DNA of 64,000 bases from JABWCE01 sp964355045 (lineage in GTDB: Bacteria > Bacteroidota > Bacteroidia > NS11-12g > UBA9320): assembly GCA_964355045.1 (NCBI GenBank), contig CAYHCM010000002.1:17742-81741 (forward strand), given 5' to 3'. Positions 22,901 through 29,998 of this stretch are shown here, piece by piece. How positions within the stretch are numbered: position 1 is the stretch's first letter; the number at the start of each line of letters is the position of its first letter. A program made the translations under genes and the position numbers. The notes under the pieces are model-generated. The model did not search any database. It had not been told where the DNA came from and saw only the letters and a list, made by a program, of their open reading frames with translations.

Positions 22901-25900
22901 GTGGTAATACTTATACCCGCATTATAACCTGTACTGGTATTGAGTATATTATTATAAAAAATATTGTTTTTAATATTTACAGTTTCTGTCGGTGAACTTA
23001 TGGTTCCTGTAAGTTCTATACAAGCTGAATTTGTTGTTCCGCCTGAAATTCCTGCCAGGTATATGCTGTTATTATAATAATTATTTGAATATATTGTATT
23101 TTGAAAAATACCCTTATATGTATAAGGTCCACTTATAGCATTACCAATAGAGTCAACCCCTAAACGAATCATATTATTTTGATAGGTTGCAGTTCCTCCG
23201 TAATTATAAATACCGGTCATATTTCCGGCAGCGGAGGTAGCTAATCCAAAACTGTGAATAAAGTTATTATTAACGATTGAATAATTGCCAAACGTAGTAG
23301 CGGTAGTAAAATAAATACCTAAAATAGTAGCTGCGGCAGAGGTATTGTAGTTATAAAAATTATAAATAGAATTGCCTGTTATATTTTTATTGGCTGAGGC
23401 TGATAAAACATAAATGCCGGTAATAGAAGCCGGAGTAAGAGCTGTCGTGCTGCTGTTAGATGAAAAATTACGAATTTTGTTATTTTTCATATAGGTCAAA
23501 GTTGATTGAATATTAATTCCAAGAATATAGGTACCCGCATTGGCAGTGGCACTAAAATTTTCGATGGTATTATTATTAATAGTTGCAGGTAATCCGGTAT
23601 TATAACTTATACCAACAATACATGATGTTTGATTGGCAGCGGTACTGGTACTTGCAGTTGTTAGGTCACTTATAATATTATTTGTTATATCGGTAGCGCC
23701 TGAAGCGATATACATACCTTCAATTTGAGTAGAAGCGGCAGCAGTAGAAATAAGATTTCTTATTTCATTACCATTATATACACATCCATTAGTGCCCTGA
23801 TGATATATACCAATAATAGCGGCTGATGAGGTATTACTGGTGCTTGGAGAACTACTTAACAAACCATTAATTTTATTTCCTTTTATCTGGGTAATACCTG
23901 CAATATTCATAATTCCGATTACACGGGTTTGGCCGGTAGTGGTTGTACTGCTTAACGCTTCCGAAATACTGCCTCCTACTATGTTATCTGTAATAAATTG
24001 GTTATTGGAAGACGACTGCATTAAAATTCCAATAAGCACTGCTGAAGTTGTAGAACCGGCATTGGCTGAATTGGTAACAAAATTTCGGATGATATTATTA
24101 GTAATGTACACCGAAGCGCCACCTGTATTAACAATACCCCTGATAGCTCCGGATGTACTTGTGTTATTTTGGGAAATATTGGCAATCGTATTATAACTCA
24201 TTACCATATCATGGAAAGCGGAAGATGAAATGCCGATCATCGCATTATTACCTAATGAACTTATACTATTGGCAGTAGATGCATGCCCAATCGTATTTCC
24301 TTTGCCTGCTGCGCCTCCAAGTATAAGAGATCCACCTTGAGGGTTGATACCCATAAATTGAGCCGAATTGGTTGTACTTGTAAAACTGATATTTTGAATT
24401 ACATTATTTTGAACCAATGTTGGCGTACCCGGGTTACACGAAATTCTGATACCGGCCATAGTAGCCGATGAAGAACTATTAACCAGCGGAGAACCCCCAC
24501 AATTGGCTAAAGTTCCTCCAATATAATTATTGCTAATTATATTTGCTATGGAAAGTGAAGTAGTTCCCGGTAAAAAATTAATAGCCACCCAGTTTGTGCT
24601 TGTAGTACCTGCCGTAGTAGCGCTATCATAAAAACTATTATTGGTTATCGTCCATTTTTCACCATTACCTAATGAATTAACTACATTTATTCCATAATTA
24701 TAGAAGGAATGAATTTCATTATCGGTAATAGTAATATTATCTGTTTGAATTAACAGGTTAGAAGTTGGTGACGATGTAATAGCCGAATATAAAAAGGAGG
24801 TAGCAGATGACCTGGTAATCAAATTATTTGAAATTACGTTACTGTCATTTCCAAAAAACTTGTTGGAAGTTCCTAAAAAAATTGCCCCGCTTGCCGGGTT
24901 GGTATTTGATGAGCGGATATTGCAATATTTAATAGTATTGCGTATGGCATCATTCTGCAAAGTAAAAACTGTACCGCTTCCACTTGTATTCGAAAAAGAT
25001 AATTCCTTTGAAGTTCCTGTTCCACCGGGGCGACCATCAAATGTAACCCTGTAGGCGTTGTCCAAAATAAATAAGGCCGTGGCACTATTGCCGGATATTA
25101 CCAAATTAGTAGCACCTGAGGCAGGCCGTATAGTAAGCTGTGGATTAGAATTGGCTGTTCCGCAAATATTTGTAGTAAATATTGGTATAGTTATAGGGAA
25201 ACTTTCAACAGATGACGCATACGTGCTCTGTAATTCCAACACAACACTCCCGTTAAATCCTTTAAGTTTTAAAGAATCAGAAGCCATTTTTATAGATGAG
25301 AATGTGCCGGTAGGTCCTACGGAATAGCTTCCGCTTAAAGGGGTTTGTGCTCCATAAAAACTTATATTGGTCAGGTTGGTATCATTGCTATGTGCTGAAT
25401 CTAAGCTATATCCGGTAAATGATTTCATGGTTAAAGCACCTTTGAGGGCAGCAGTATTTAATGTACCCATGTGTATGGTATCAGTGCCTCCTATTGCAAG
25501 GGTTCTGGTATATGATTTTGTAAACGTTCCGGTGGTTACTCCTGATAATTGCATAGTAACAGGTATAGAGGATGTAATGCTGTTTTTACCTGAATTTTTT
25601 ATTTGTACAATAAACGGATCGGCTGTAGCACCGCAAACATACGTTGGGCTTATTAAGGCTGAAATACCAACATCATTTGCATCAGCATCCAGGTTAATGG
25701 TATAATCTTCTGCTTCGCCATAGCTCAGGTCATCACATGAACCTGAATTGGTTGTAGGACAAGTACTAAAATAATACTCTGATCTAATTCTCATGCGAGT
25801 GGTACCTACGGTTACTGATGAAGGTATGGTTACATTAAAATAGGTTAAGGTAGATGAACCGTTCGGAACATTACCAACTGAATAAACACAATTTGGAGGA

Positions 25901-26319
25901 GACATCCATTCACCTGCATCTAAAAAATCGTTATCCCCGTTTAAATCAATCCATATCATCATATTTACAGGATAAGTAGGACCCGTGGTAAACCCGAATG
26001 AATAGGTTTTCCCTGCCTTTAGCGTAAACATGGGAGAACTACTCAAAAGAGTGTACTGGCCTGAGGAAGATTTACAACCACTATTTGTTGTGGTATGTGC
26101 ACGATTAAATAGCGTGGTGGAGCCTAACTTAATTTCCACCGCATTTACCGACATTCCGTAAGTCGTGCAATTTCCACTTTGTCCACTATAAACAGGGGTA
26201 CAATAGGGAGACTGCGCTTTGGCAATACCGCCAAATAGCGATAATAGAAAAACCGGTAACAAGGTTTTAGTAAAACTGTTTGATAAATTTTTGTTTAATT
26301 GAGTAGAATTTTTTTTCAT
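10990..26319 (-). CDS. Giant secreted adhesin-like protein: beta-helix modules, PKD array, T9SS signal
   Basis: One intact 5109-residue frame. Order: signal peptide (1-35, GGIAKA|Q); GEVED domain (about 40-210, signature YGEAEDYTI); CARDB-like domain (about 212-325); three beta-helix modules beginning near 333, 1390 and 2383, full of short NNxI/GNxI turns, the first two ending in DIGA-type motifs (DFDNQVRSGLTPNDIGA, DFDGNIRSGRTPVDIGA); second CARDB-like domain (about 3130); first PKD (about 3365); three Ig-like repeats with a G-QTIC motif (about 3446-3722), as in SprB-type proteins; fifteen more PKD domains of about 80 residues (about 3733-4936, signature WxFGDGxTS); a last beta-sandwich; T9SS type A signal (LYPNPNKDN from about 5040). 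Predicted to be exported by T9SS and displayed for adhesion or gliding. The ligand is unknown. Open plus-strand frames over the gene are codon shadows. Confidence 0.93.
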   Translation of the reverse strand: MKKNSTQLNKNLSNSFTKTLLPVFLLSLFGGIAKAQSPYCTPVYSGQSGNCTTYGMSVNAVEIKLGSTTLFNRAHTTTNSGCKSSSGQYTLLSSSPMFTLKAGKTYSFGFTTGPTYPVNMMIWIDLNGDNDFLDAGEWMSPPNCVYSVGNVPNGSSTLTYFNVTIPSSVTVGTTRMRIRSEYYFSTCPTTNSGSCDDLSYGEAEDYTINLDADANDVGISALISPTYVCGATADPFIVQIKNSGKNSITSSIPVTMQLSGVTTGTFTKSYTRTLAIGGTDTIHMGTLNTAALKGALTMKSFTGYSLDSAHSNDTNLTNISFYGAQTPLSGSYSVGPTGTFSSIKMASDSLKLKGFNGSVVLELQSTYASSVESFPITIPIFTTNICGTANSNPQLTIRPASGATNLVISGNSATALFILDNAYRVTFDGRPGGTGTSKELSFSNTSGSGTVFTLQNDAIRNTIKYCNIRSSNTNPASGAIFLGTSNKFFGNDSNVISNNLITRSSATSFLYSAITSSPTSNLLIQTDNITITDNEIHSFYNYGINVVNSLGNGEKWTITNNSFYDSATTAGTTSTNWVAINFLPGTTSLSIANIISNNYIGGTLANCGGSPLVNSSSSATMAGIRISCNPGTPTLVQNNVIQNISFTSTTNSAQFMGINPQGGSLILGGAAGKGNTIGHASTANSISSLGNNAMIGISSSAFHDMVMSYNTIANISQNNTSTSGAIRGIVNTGGASVYITNNIIRNFVTNSANAGSTTSAVLIGILMQSSSNNQFITDNIVGGSISEALSSTTTTGQTRVIGIMNIAGITQIKGNKINGLLSSSPSTSNTSSAAIIGIYHQGTNGCVYNGNEIRNLISTAAASTQIEGMYIASGATDITNNIISDLTTASTSTAANQTSCIVGISYNTGLPATINNNTIENFSATANAGTYILGINIQSTLTYMKNNKIRNFSSNSSTTALTPASITGIYVLSASANKNITGNSIYNFYNYNTSAAATILGIYFTTATTFGNYSIVNNNFIHSFGLATSAAGNMTGIYNYGGTATYQNNMIRLGVDSIGNAISGPYTYKGIFQNTIYSNNYYNNSIYLAGISGGTTNSACIELTGTISSPTETVNIKNNIFYNNILNTSTGYNAGISITTNNGRIFSNHNIIYTPNTMGVAGLISTTPYTNLTGASSWNSATLLDGQSGSSNPNYLTPNGTSSTVDLHLSSGNPAESAGDPTVTSVLDDFDNQVRSGLTPNDIGADAGTFTKSGDKFPPIINLNPLTNTSSTSDRTFTVNIIDNGLGMPKTTANAPRVYYKKGSGTVYSGAGSLTSGNQQNGVWTFTINATTLGGVSNADIISYYILAQDSAGNVVSNAMYAIASSVSSVSTDPTTPNTYMIVPSLSTSIDVGSGQTYTTLTETGAAGLFNAINNSGLQGNTVINITSDMTETGAVALNQWIETGGSGYTLTIRPSAASRRAVTGSGTGGMIRLNGADRVKITGMPTGGSSTDTFLFIKTTSTSDPVITLLNDAVNNTIENCVVEGSTTSAILLSATGMVTGNDNNTFIRSYIRAINGSGMTNGIQSLGQLPTAVLPELMNDNITIRECRIYNFTSFGITVAANSGGNNWRILNNHFYRTPSNPATSAQTAINFVPGIISNNDTISGNFIGGMEPYCGGSAFNNSAMSAFNGILLSAGTQDGVQVQGNTIQNFLFSGTGTLTILFTGININGGVVDVGGTTGNNIGDAATSNSIQTNGNAGLIGINSTTSFKLTVNNNIISNLTATGGTVYTSTAVRGIMISTTTYELNVRNNTVQNFNATSSNSGSSTSAAVVGIGVSSGGSVQNILNNTVKNLKNLRNVGNHCMVGLYTLAGLNKTKGNIISGLVSSTANPNSVSTASGIIGLLMNGNLGNSECSDNIISDLQYVSSTPATVQMMGLYISSGSGLKIHNNTISSLNSMTTSTGTQYSAGIIGLCYSGGGTFISFTGNTIHSLNHTNTATANAVNVIGLVSLAASSNTPYLVSRNNIHSLKLSTSGAGTMIGILNYGYSGTYENNMIRIGIDSAGNAFSGPYNVYGIQQLITNSTSAYYYHNSVYLGGSPGSGASVTSAFSLPVAFSATTTRVVIKNNIFHNAVSNTGSASGKNFAMQLQSTSLIFSNNNILYANGTGGITGNIISTATDYTNLSGAASWQSATGFDLNSGSGDPGFVNPTGNALAVNLHLSGTNTAEGNGAMDVPTTDDFDGNIRSGRTPVDIGAHSGNFSLSSDIIAPVITFNLLNNASTTSGSRTVSNVSITDNAGIPMSGTNIPRIYFSKNGSTWYSSAATALTGSNKNAVATFAIDYSTMGGVATGDTIRYYIIAQDNAGNLRSNGLYAVASDVNTITTHPAIPLTYKLVGALAAGSKLRVGTGKTYPTLTGAGGLFEYLNTVSLGGDVTAVISSNTDEPGTFGLNQLGDNGGGTYTLTIRPDSLTNTERLISGNVGSMIRLDGADRVKFSGIPDFNGGGTDRKLRFRNTNTAGQVFLFINEATDNRLNNLNIESGNSSITSGVIQFSTSTKMLGNSRDTVSNCLIEHNRTGVFPLGVPAVDIYSLGDVGKENTANVIMGNEITNFTQYGIWIANVGNGNNWNISGNSFYRSLSIPAFALQYSIFMDVQYQSGGHLISGNYIGGSAKNCGGAPWVNNANVDFRAISFTSGSLFMPSTISNNVIQNIRRTNIGTGATFFGIISQNSVSVNILNNLIGHPTDINSIVLSGGAQHSILTHQSNGNCNIIGNTIQGINCPMQGVAENIVCIFPTNGLCTIRKNLVGSTTVANSIQNSGTGSIIGIQAQMTSLNAPTVLIDSNVVANMTSYGVESGISFRGIVFGNSGTSIPTITNNKVFNCSVNCSNITSVFATNTIVAATGIGIYAIVLGGRVANNTVYNIRANNTGAAPTIVTGLFVNFANNTIFSNNRVYDIINLSTNTNINAPAVACGIMIATAQNSITLQNNQISLGTGQTNSPMYIGIWQSTSGNFTINSFFNSVYIGGTATSGIHSSFGYLRGNNYVTSSYTSIVNAKSNILMNDRKGGTGKHYAIGNQNVITTFQTGWQNNASNYNLLSNSSAYPVALWNITDYNFSDWKANSRSDLNSPYIPSGTSGGEINPDMFVNRAIGDLNLDPSKSGTAEVAYKGMSLTGIAKDFVYITRNSTTPTIGSFEAFGKDAGVSAIVSPTNTTCAASNTQVTVSIKNYGFLSQSNISVTLKVTGSATVTSTQNFAGPLAAGATASYTFPDNINTLAGGTYTIKAYTNLTGEEQRGNDTSMSTITIVPKPTPVASGTNPACEKSTATYSTTLKTGMSYSWSVTGGTIQSGQNTNSISVKWGTVGTASVSVTETITALSCNGSNTLNVTLNPLPKANFTYTDTCGGNFVNFTSASTVSGGTITANSWKFGDATSGTGNTTTHKYTTTSASYSVRIISTSNSGCTDSADKSIFILKTLSAGVIGASQTICYNTTPALITTTTAPSGSISPYTNQWQVSTDNVNFTNISGATGQDYQPGTLTTTTYYRRSTTTAACGPAVSNTVTITVGTLLNPGVIGTAQTICFNGTGSALGFSTTPTGAVGGYTYQWQQSSDSATWSNISGQTSSSFTPTNVTSVTYYRNLVFSGSCPSAGTNGVKIKLYSPITGGSIASGQTICAGTAPAAFTQTAAATGGPGTYTFQWQSSTDSSTWTNISGATSSTYSSGTLSTLTYFQRLAGSTGCPSGTSNAIKVRTNAKPTVSYTASNHCFNDPMPVTNSSTISSGSLTYLWKFGDGTGSTSSVPTKTYTSSGTYTVTLTATSNQGCKDSAIKSVIVATTPSPSFTFSLKCQGDSVIFVDNTVYACGSGSGLQFHWNFGDATTSNVQHARHHYSSAGTYNVKFRISLSGGFKDSITKVVVFNIRSTPNFSATNECFPAATTFTNTSTGFASLAWSFGDASTSTTTNTSFTKTYATAGTYSAKLVSTSTFGCKDSLIKTVNVFSKPKATFSVSNNCLGVSTSFNNSSSGASVYQWTFGDANTSTATNPTNTYATAGTYTVKLKITSTNGCLDSTTNTVTIHPKPVADFSAANVCNGFTSTFTNNSTGASTYSWDFGNGNTSTTASPTYTYPTAGTYNVTLTATTSNGCTHAVTKSYTVNVSPKANFSGSNVCLGSSITFSNSSTGAATNSWNFGDATTSTAAAPTKTYATSGNFTVKLVVTNTFGCKDSTTKSVTIFAKPVPAFTANNQCLGTAVSFTNQSTGATSTIWVFGDGKSSAANSPNYTYATAGTYTVKLITTSVNGCKDSLSKTVTVYARPVVSFTASPDPICRGGLMNFTNTTTNGSTYQWTFGNGNTSTATSPTNIYNTEGNYNVKLVANSVNACKDSANKTVTVWPRPKASFNVNNGCTSDNLGFATNSVGAVGHEWTFGDGNSSTVANPAKGYANAGTYNIQLIVTSINGCKDTSRSTVTVHPRASVSFTNPSNFCLGLSTTFTNTTTLSAGTMTHQWSFGDGNTSSNTSPTNTYKAGGNYTVTLTTTTDKGCQNRNTSSILVYGKPAANFNAGNACAGATVTFNNTTIGGTTYAWDFGNSATSTLTSPTQSYTNAGTYSVKLTATNANNCTDAVTKQIIIYANPVANFTASDRCIGTAIAFTNTSGGASDVSWQFGDGSSSNSFNPSYSYTSPGSYNVTLNIKSVYGCQATVSKSVTVFAAPKAAFSINDNGQCINGNNFIYTDNSTIASGTYNRAWTLGDGSTSTATNATRTYASAGNYTVRLVITSNNGCKDSTNNPVMVYPKPVANFNINNSSQCINSNLFAFTDASTISDGSITRVWNLGDGSSQGGISILKQYSATGTYTVTLGVTSDFGCTDVISKTVTVNSSPAAAFTINNETQCLNSNNFGFTNTSPGASGFTNTWRFGDGTNVSTINASRTYAAAGNYVVTLRLSNASGCRDSSQYTVKVLPNPAAIIVSGPNTALNGSTKIYSVTATPGSTYNWVATNGVVLSNGASMIQVKWNTTGIAGTVTVTETGANGCQGTPANYNVALSTTGINTINRNAFAASLYPNPNKDNFTVEVSTGDMVTMNVYDQLGREILSGYRFSSRITISDHNLPAGIYSAKLVTDKGLTTILRFEVKN

Positions 26320-26624
26320 AGTCGTTTTGTTTTAATTATTTTATGATTTACATCAGGTTAAGGAAATAGATTGTAAATTTTCTGTAAAAGAATAGAAATG
26401 GTTTGTCATATCAAAATTTTTAATTGTGAAAATTGAAAGTATTATAAAACTAATCATTTATAGCTTTGATTATCAAACTATAAAAGTTTGTCATTTTTTT
26501 TAAAACAAGAGTATTCAGGAAATAATTATTAAACTAAATATAATATATGGAATACTATCTCATGTTATTGGCCTAAAAACTTATTTTTGCGCAACAATTT
26601 TGGAGCAATTAGAACCGGTAAATT
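26320..26624. other. Divergent intergenic region between giant gene and anmK
   Basis: This 305-bp AT-rich gap must hold promoters for both divergent genes. On the plus strand, TATTTTTG at 26582-26589 fits the Bacteroidota -7 box for anmK, but I see no TTG at the expected distance. A small inverted repeat (CAAACT 26474-26479, AGTTTG 26485-26490) is followed by a T-run. No convincing promoter for the giant gene was found and no coding potential is apparent. Confidence 0.4.
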
Positions 26625-27713
26625 ATGAAAGAATATAAAGTAATAGGAGTAATGTCAGGCACTTCAATGGACGGGATTGACCTTGTTCATTGTACCCTGG
26701 AACAAAACAATGAAAAATGGAGTTATAAAATTAATGCGGCTAAAACTATTGATTATGATGAAAAATGGCGATTGCGATTATCAAAGCTTCGTTCACAGTC
26801 GGCGTATAATTTTGTGCGAACCGACCGCTATTATGGCGAATACATCGGATTATTAATAAACGACTTTTTAAAAGAAACCAATCTTACCACCGATTTAATT
26901 TCATCTCATGGTCACACTATTTTTCATCAGCCCGAAAATAATATAACCACCCAAATTGGCGATGGTAATGCTATTTCAGCAATTACCGGAATTCCTTCCA
27001 TTACCAATTTCAGGGCTATGGATGTTATACTTGGCGGGCAAGGGGCTCCGCTTGTTGGAATTGGCGATAAACTATTATTTGGCGAATACGATATGTGTTT
27101 AAACATAGGTGGCTTCGCCAATATTTCGGCTATGGTTAATGGTACCTATGTAGCATACGATATTTGCCCTGCAAATATTTTATTAAATCGTATAGCACGG
27201 GAATTTGATATGGAATTTGATGAAGATGGAAAAATAGCTGAAACCGGAAAAATAGATTATGACCTCCTGGGAAATTTGAATGTTATACCCTATTACAAGT
27301 TACCTTACCCTAAATCATTGGGCAGAGAATGGATTAATCAAAATTTTTGGGGTATAGTTCGTGAATGTAAAATTGACAAACAGGACAAAATGAAAACCCT
27401 GGTTGATCATATTGCCGGGCAAATTGGTCAAAATATTGATGACCTTGCCGATGGCGATTCATCTAAAATCAAGGTATTGGCCACAGGTGGCGGAGTTCTT
27501 AATCCCGTATTGATTGACTATATAAAATCGAATACCGATGCTGAAATAATAGTACCCGATGTGCAGCTTATAAATTATAAGGAAGCCCTGGTTTTTGCAT
27601 TGATGGGTGTTTTGAGAATTCAAAACCAACTGAATGTTTTAGCCAGCTATACCGGTGCCGATGCTGATTCAGTAAGCGGTTCATTACACGGCGATTTTTC
27701 AAGATTGGTTTAA
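26625..27713 (+). CDS. anmK: Anhydro-N-acetylmuramic acid kinase
   Basis: A 362-residue sugar kinase that phosphorylates and opens 1,6-anhydro-MurNAc released during cell-wall turnover, giving MurNAc-6-phosphate. Family signatures: GTSMDGID (12-19, phosphate-binding and catalytic Asp), SSHGHTIFHQP (about 92-102), GDGNAI, DFRAMDV-like NFRAMDV, LNIGGFANIS and the C-terminal GGGVLNPVLIDYI. Cytoplasmic. The start ATG has GGAG 12 bp upstream. It is alone on the plus strand, divergent from the giant adhesin gene. Length is normal for AnmK. Confidence 0.95.
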   Translation: MKEYKVIGVMSGTSMDGIDLVHCTLEQNNEKWSYKINAAKTIDYDEKWRLRLSKLRSQSAYNFVRTDRYYGEYIGLLINDFLKETNLTTDLISSHGHTIFHQPENNITTQIGDGNAISAITGIPSITNFRAMDVILGGQGAPLVGIGDKLLFGEYDMCLNIGGFANISAMVNGTYVAYDICPANILLNRIAREFDMEFDEDGKIAETGKIDYDLLGNLNVIPYYKLPYPKSLGREWINQNFWGIVRECKIDKQDKMKTLVDHIAGQIGQNIDDLADGDSSKIKVLATGGGVLNPVLIDYIKSNTDAEIIVPDVQLINYKEALVFALMGVLRIQNQLNVLASYTGADADSVSGSLHGDFSRLV

Positions 27714-27845
27714 ATAGATTTTGAGATGTGAGTACAGAGATTGTGAGAAATGTAACTTTGATAAATATATTATTTACCAAAATTTTTATTTCGAACATTT
27801 AAGTTCTCTATTATTCTCATTTCTCAAAGTCCCATATCTTTGAAT

Positions 27846-27915
27846 TCATATCTCTGTACTCATATCTCTGTACTCATATCTCTTTACTCATATCTCTTTA
27901 CTCATATCTCTGTAC
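27846..27915 (+). repeat. Five tandem 14-bp repeats
   Basis: Five copies of TCATATCTCTGTAC, two with T for G, sit back to back in the anmK-dehydrogenase gap. An inverse-complement copy (TGAGTACAGAGAT) lies at 27729-27741, so the transcript could fold back on itself. No unique spacers separate the copies, so it is not CRISPR. Confidence 0.75.
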
Positions 27916-27918
27916 CAA

Positions 27919-27951
27919 AAATCTAAAATCGTAAATCTAAAATCGTAAATC
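27919..27951 (+). repeat. 14-bp A-rich leader repeats before dehydrogenase start
   Basis: Two exact copies of AAATCTAAAATCGT plus a partial AAATC end 5 bp before the ATG at 27957. The same motif precedes the aldolase and accD start codons in this window. Confidence 0.7.
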
Positions 27952-27956
27952 CCTAC

Positions 27957-29183
27957 ATGTCTTTATTAAAAAAATTTGAACATAAACATCCCGAAATAGT
28001 ATTTGAGTGGAAAGATACCGAAACCGAAGCCGAAGGTTGGTTGGTTATTAATTCCATTCGCAATGGCTCGGCAGGTGGCGGCACCCGGATGCGAAAAGGC
28101 CTTAACCGCCACGAAGTAACTTCATTAGCCAAAACCATGGAAGTTAAATTTACCATAGCCGGCCCTCCTATTGGTGGCGCCAAGTCGGGTATTAATTTTG
28201 ATCCTGCCGACCCACGAAAAAAAGGGGTTTTGGAACGTTGGTTCAAAGCAGTATATCCATTATTAAAAAATTATTATGGAACGGGCGGAGATATGAATGT
28301 GGATGAAATACATGAAGTAATTCCCATCATGGCTGTGTTGGGCCTGCTTCATCCTCAGGAAGGAACAGTAAATGGTCACCTAAAAGATTACTCGCCTCAG
28401 GAAAAACTTCAGTCCATTACCCGATTGCAGGAAGGTGTAAGTTTAAAAATTACGGATGAACGATTTTCGCCGGATGTAAACCGGGGTTACACTATTTCTG
28501 ATATGATTACCGGCTGGGGTGTGGCCGAAGCGGTGCGTCATTATTACGAAATTTGGGGAGGAATGATGAAAGGGAAATTGGCCATCATTCAGGGATGGGG
28601 AAATGTAGCCGCTACTGCCGCATGGTATTTAACCAAAAACGGGGTTTTAATAGCCGGAATAATAGACCGAAACGGTGGAATAATAAATAAACAAGGAATG
28701 GGCTTTGAAGATGTAAATCAACTTTTATTAAATAAAAAAAATCATTCTCTTTTAGCCGATAATCTTTTAAGTTTTGAAGAAACAAATGAGCAAATCTGGA
28801 GTCTCGGGGCTGAAATTTTTATACCCGCTGCTGCTTCCCGATTAGTCACCGAAAATCAGGTAGAGCAAATGATAGAAGGAGGAATGGAGGTAATAAGTTG
28901 CGGAGCTAATGTACCCTTTGCCGATGAGGAAATTTTTATGGGTAAAATTAGCCGGATGGCAGATGAAAATATGGCTGTGATACCTGATTTTATAGCCAAT
29001 TGCGGCATGGCCCGTGTGTTTGCTTATTTAATGAAAAAGGATGCCGAAGTAAATGATGTAAAAATTTTGATGGATACCTCCAAAATTATACGAAGTGCTA
29101 TGATGCGGCTGCATCAGTTTAATCCAAAACATACGGGCTTATCGAACAAAGCGTTGGAATTGAGCTTGACGGATTTGGTTTGA
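27957..29183 (+). CDS. Glu/Leu/Phe/Val dehydrogenase family protein
   Basis: A 408-residue NAD(P)-dependent amino acid dehydrogenase. The catalytic region has PPIGGAKSGI with the substrate-activating Lys76, and GTGGDMNVDEI with the conserved Asp (about 116). The Rossmann domain begins at IQGWGNVAATAAWYL (about 211). Members convert glutamate or branched-chain or aromatic amino acids to 2-oxo acids and ammonia, or the reverse. Specificity is not readable; the N-terminal domain GSAGGGTRMR differs from classical hexameric GdhA. Cytoplasmic, single gene. The ATG follows A-rich 14-bp repeats instead of a Shine-Dalgarno sequence, which is normal for Bacteroidota. Confidence 0.88.
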   Translation: MSLLKKFEHKHPEIVFEWKDTETEAEGWLVINSIRNGSAGGGTRMRKGLNRHEVTSLAKTMEVKFTIAGPPIGGAKSGINFDPADPRKKGVLERWFKAVYPLLKNYYGTGGDMNVDEIHEVIPIMAVLGLLHPQEGTVNGHLKDYSPQEKLQSITRLQEGVSLKITDERFSPDVNRGYTISDMITGWGVAEAVRHYYEIWGGMMKGKLAIIQGWGNVAATAAWYLTKNGVLIAGIIDRNGGIINKQGMGFEDVNQLLLNKKNHSLLADNLLSFEETNEQIWSLGAEIFIPAAASRLVTENQVEQMIEGGMEVISCGANVPFADEEIFMGKISRMADENMAVIPDFIANCGMARVFAYLMKKDAEVNDVKILMDTSKIIRSAMMRLHQFNPKHTGLSNKALELSLTDLV

Positions 29184-29481
29184 AGAAACACGGCTTGCTC
29201 AGTTTTTATGGGGGAGACACTGAGAACATGGAGAGACACAGAGAGACAAAGAAAAGGGAGACAGAGGAAAACGGAGGATCTTTTAAATGTTGTTTTTGAA
29301 AATAAAATGTTCAATAAACAATAATCAATTTTCAATAATCAATTGGCTTCGCCATCAATAATAGCAGCCGTTAGGTATTGAAAATTGTGTATTGAAAATT
29401 GATTATTGAACATTTTTTTAGAATTTGTAGCTTGAAATTTGGATTTTGGAATTTTTCCTTTAACCTTTTTACTTTAACCTT
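29184..29481. repeat. Intergenic repeats: GGAGACAC-type stretch and long hairpin
   Basis: The 298-bp gap contains a purine-rich stretch with GAGACAC, CATGGAGAGACACAGAG and GGGAGACAGAGG (29211-29275), related to the CACGGAG-type stretch around 32840-32990. It then has a long imperfect inverted repeat: 29306-29337 against 29390-29415 (AATGTTCAATA...ATCAATTTTCAATA with its complement). The arms enclose a GGCTTCGCC stretch. No coding potential was seen. Confidence 0.5.
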
Positions 29482-29994
29482 TCAGTCTTCCAAATACCCA
29501 ATAGGATTAAGATAAAACATTTTTTTCCATCCTTGATGGTCATGGTCAATAAGCCAAAAGTAAGGAAAAAGCGTGGTGATGGTATAATGCAAATGAGGAG
29601 GTTTTCCAGCCGCATTGCCGCTGCTGCCAACACTTGCAATTATTTCATTTTTGCCAGCACATGAAAATTTGGACGTTTTTATTTCTTTTAAATGGGCATA
29701 ATAATGAAACCGCCATTTGGGTCCTAAAATAATAATCACATTGCCGCCCATGCTTAATTTTCCGCAATAAATTACCAAACCATTTACGGATGAAACCACA
29801 TGCGTTCCTTCTTTGGCAAATATATCAACCCCTTTATGGGTAACCGATTTTCCCCAGGGGTAATACCAAAATGATTGTGGATGGTAACTTGATTTGGTGG
29901 CTCCGGTGACCGGCATTATTAAATTTTGAGGAATTAAAAAACCAAGGATAAAAATGGAAAGCAGCGCTAATGTTATTTTTTTGCGAAGAGTCAT
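29482..29994 (-). CDS. M23 family metallopeptidase
   Basis: A 170-residue LytM-type peptidase. The N-terminus has one hydrophobic segment (about 9-25) that anchors or exports it. Zinc ligands fit HKGVDIF (His53, Asp57) and PHLHYTI (His136), with YYAHL (His101) and His134 as catalytic residues. Family members cleave peptide cross-links of peptidoglycan. Short for the family: only the catalytic domain, no LysM or coiled coil. It is 4 bp downstream of a CHU_C mini-protein gene on the same strand, suggesting one transcript. Confidence 0.87.
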   Translation of the reverse strand: MTLRKKITLALLSIFILGFLIPQNLIMPVTGATKSSYHPQSFWYYPWGKSVTHKGVDIFAKEGTHVVSSVNGLVIYCGKLSMGGNVIIILGPKWRFHYYAHLKEIKTSKFSCAGKNEIIASVGSSGNAAGKPPHLHYTITTLFPYFWLIDHDHQGWKKMFYLNPIGYLED

Positions 29995-29998
29995 CAGC

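Noticed and set aside
11490..25705. Many open plus-strand frames of 60-140 residues over the giant gene
   Set aside because: They run antisense to a single intact 5109-residue frame with clear domains; valine/leucine-rich translations arise from repeated Thr/Asn/Ser codons.
27846..27915. 14-bp tandem repeats as CRISPR
   Set aside because: Too short, no spacers and no cas genes in the window.
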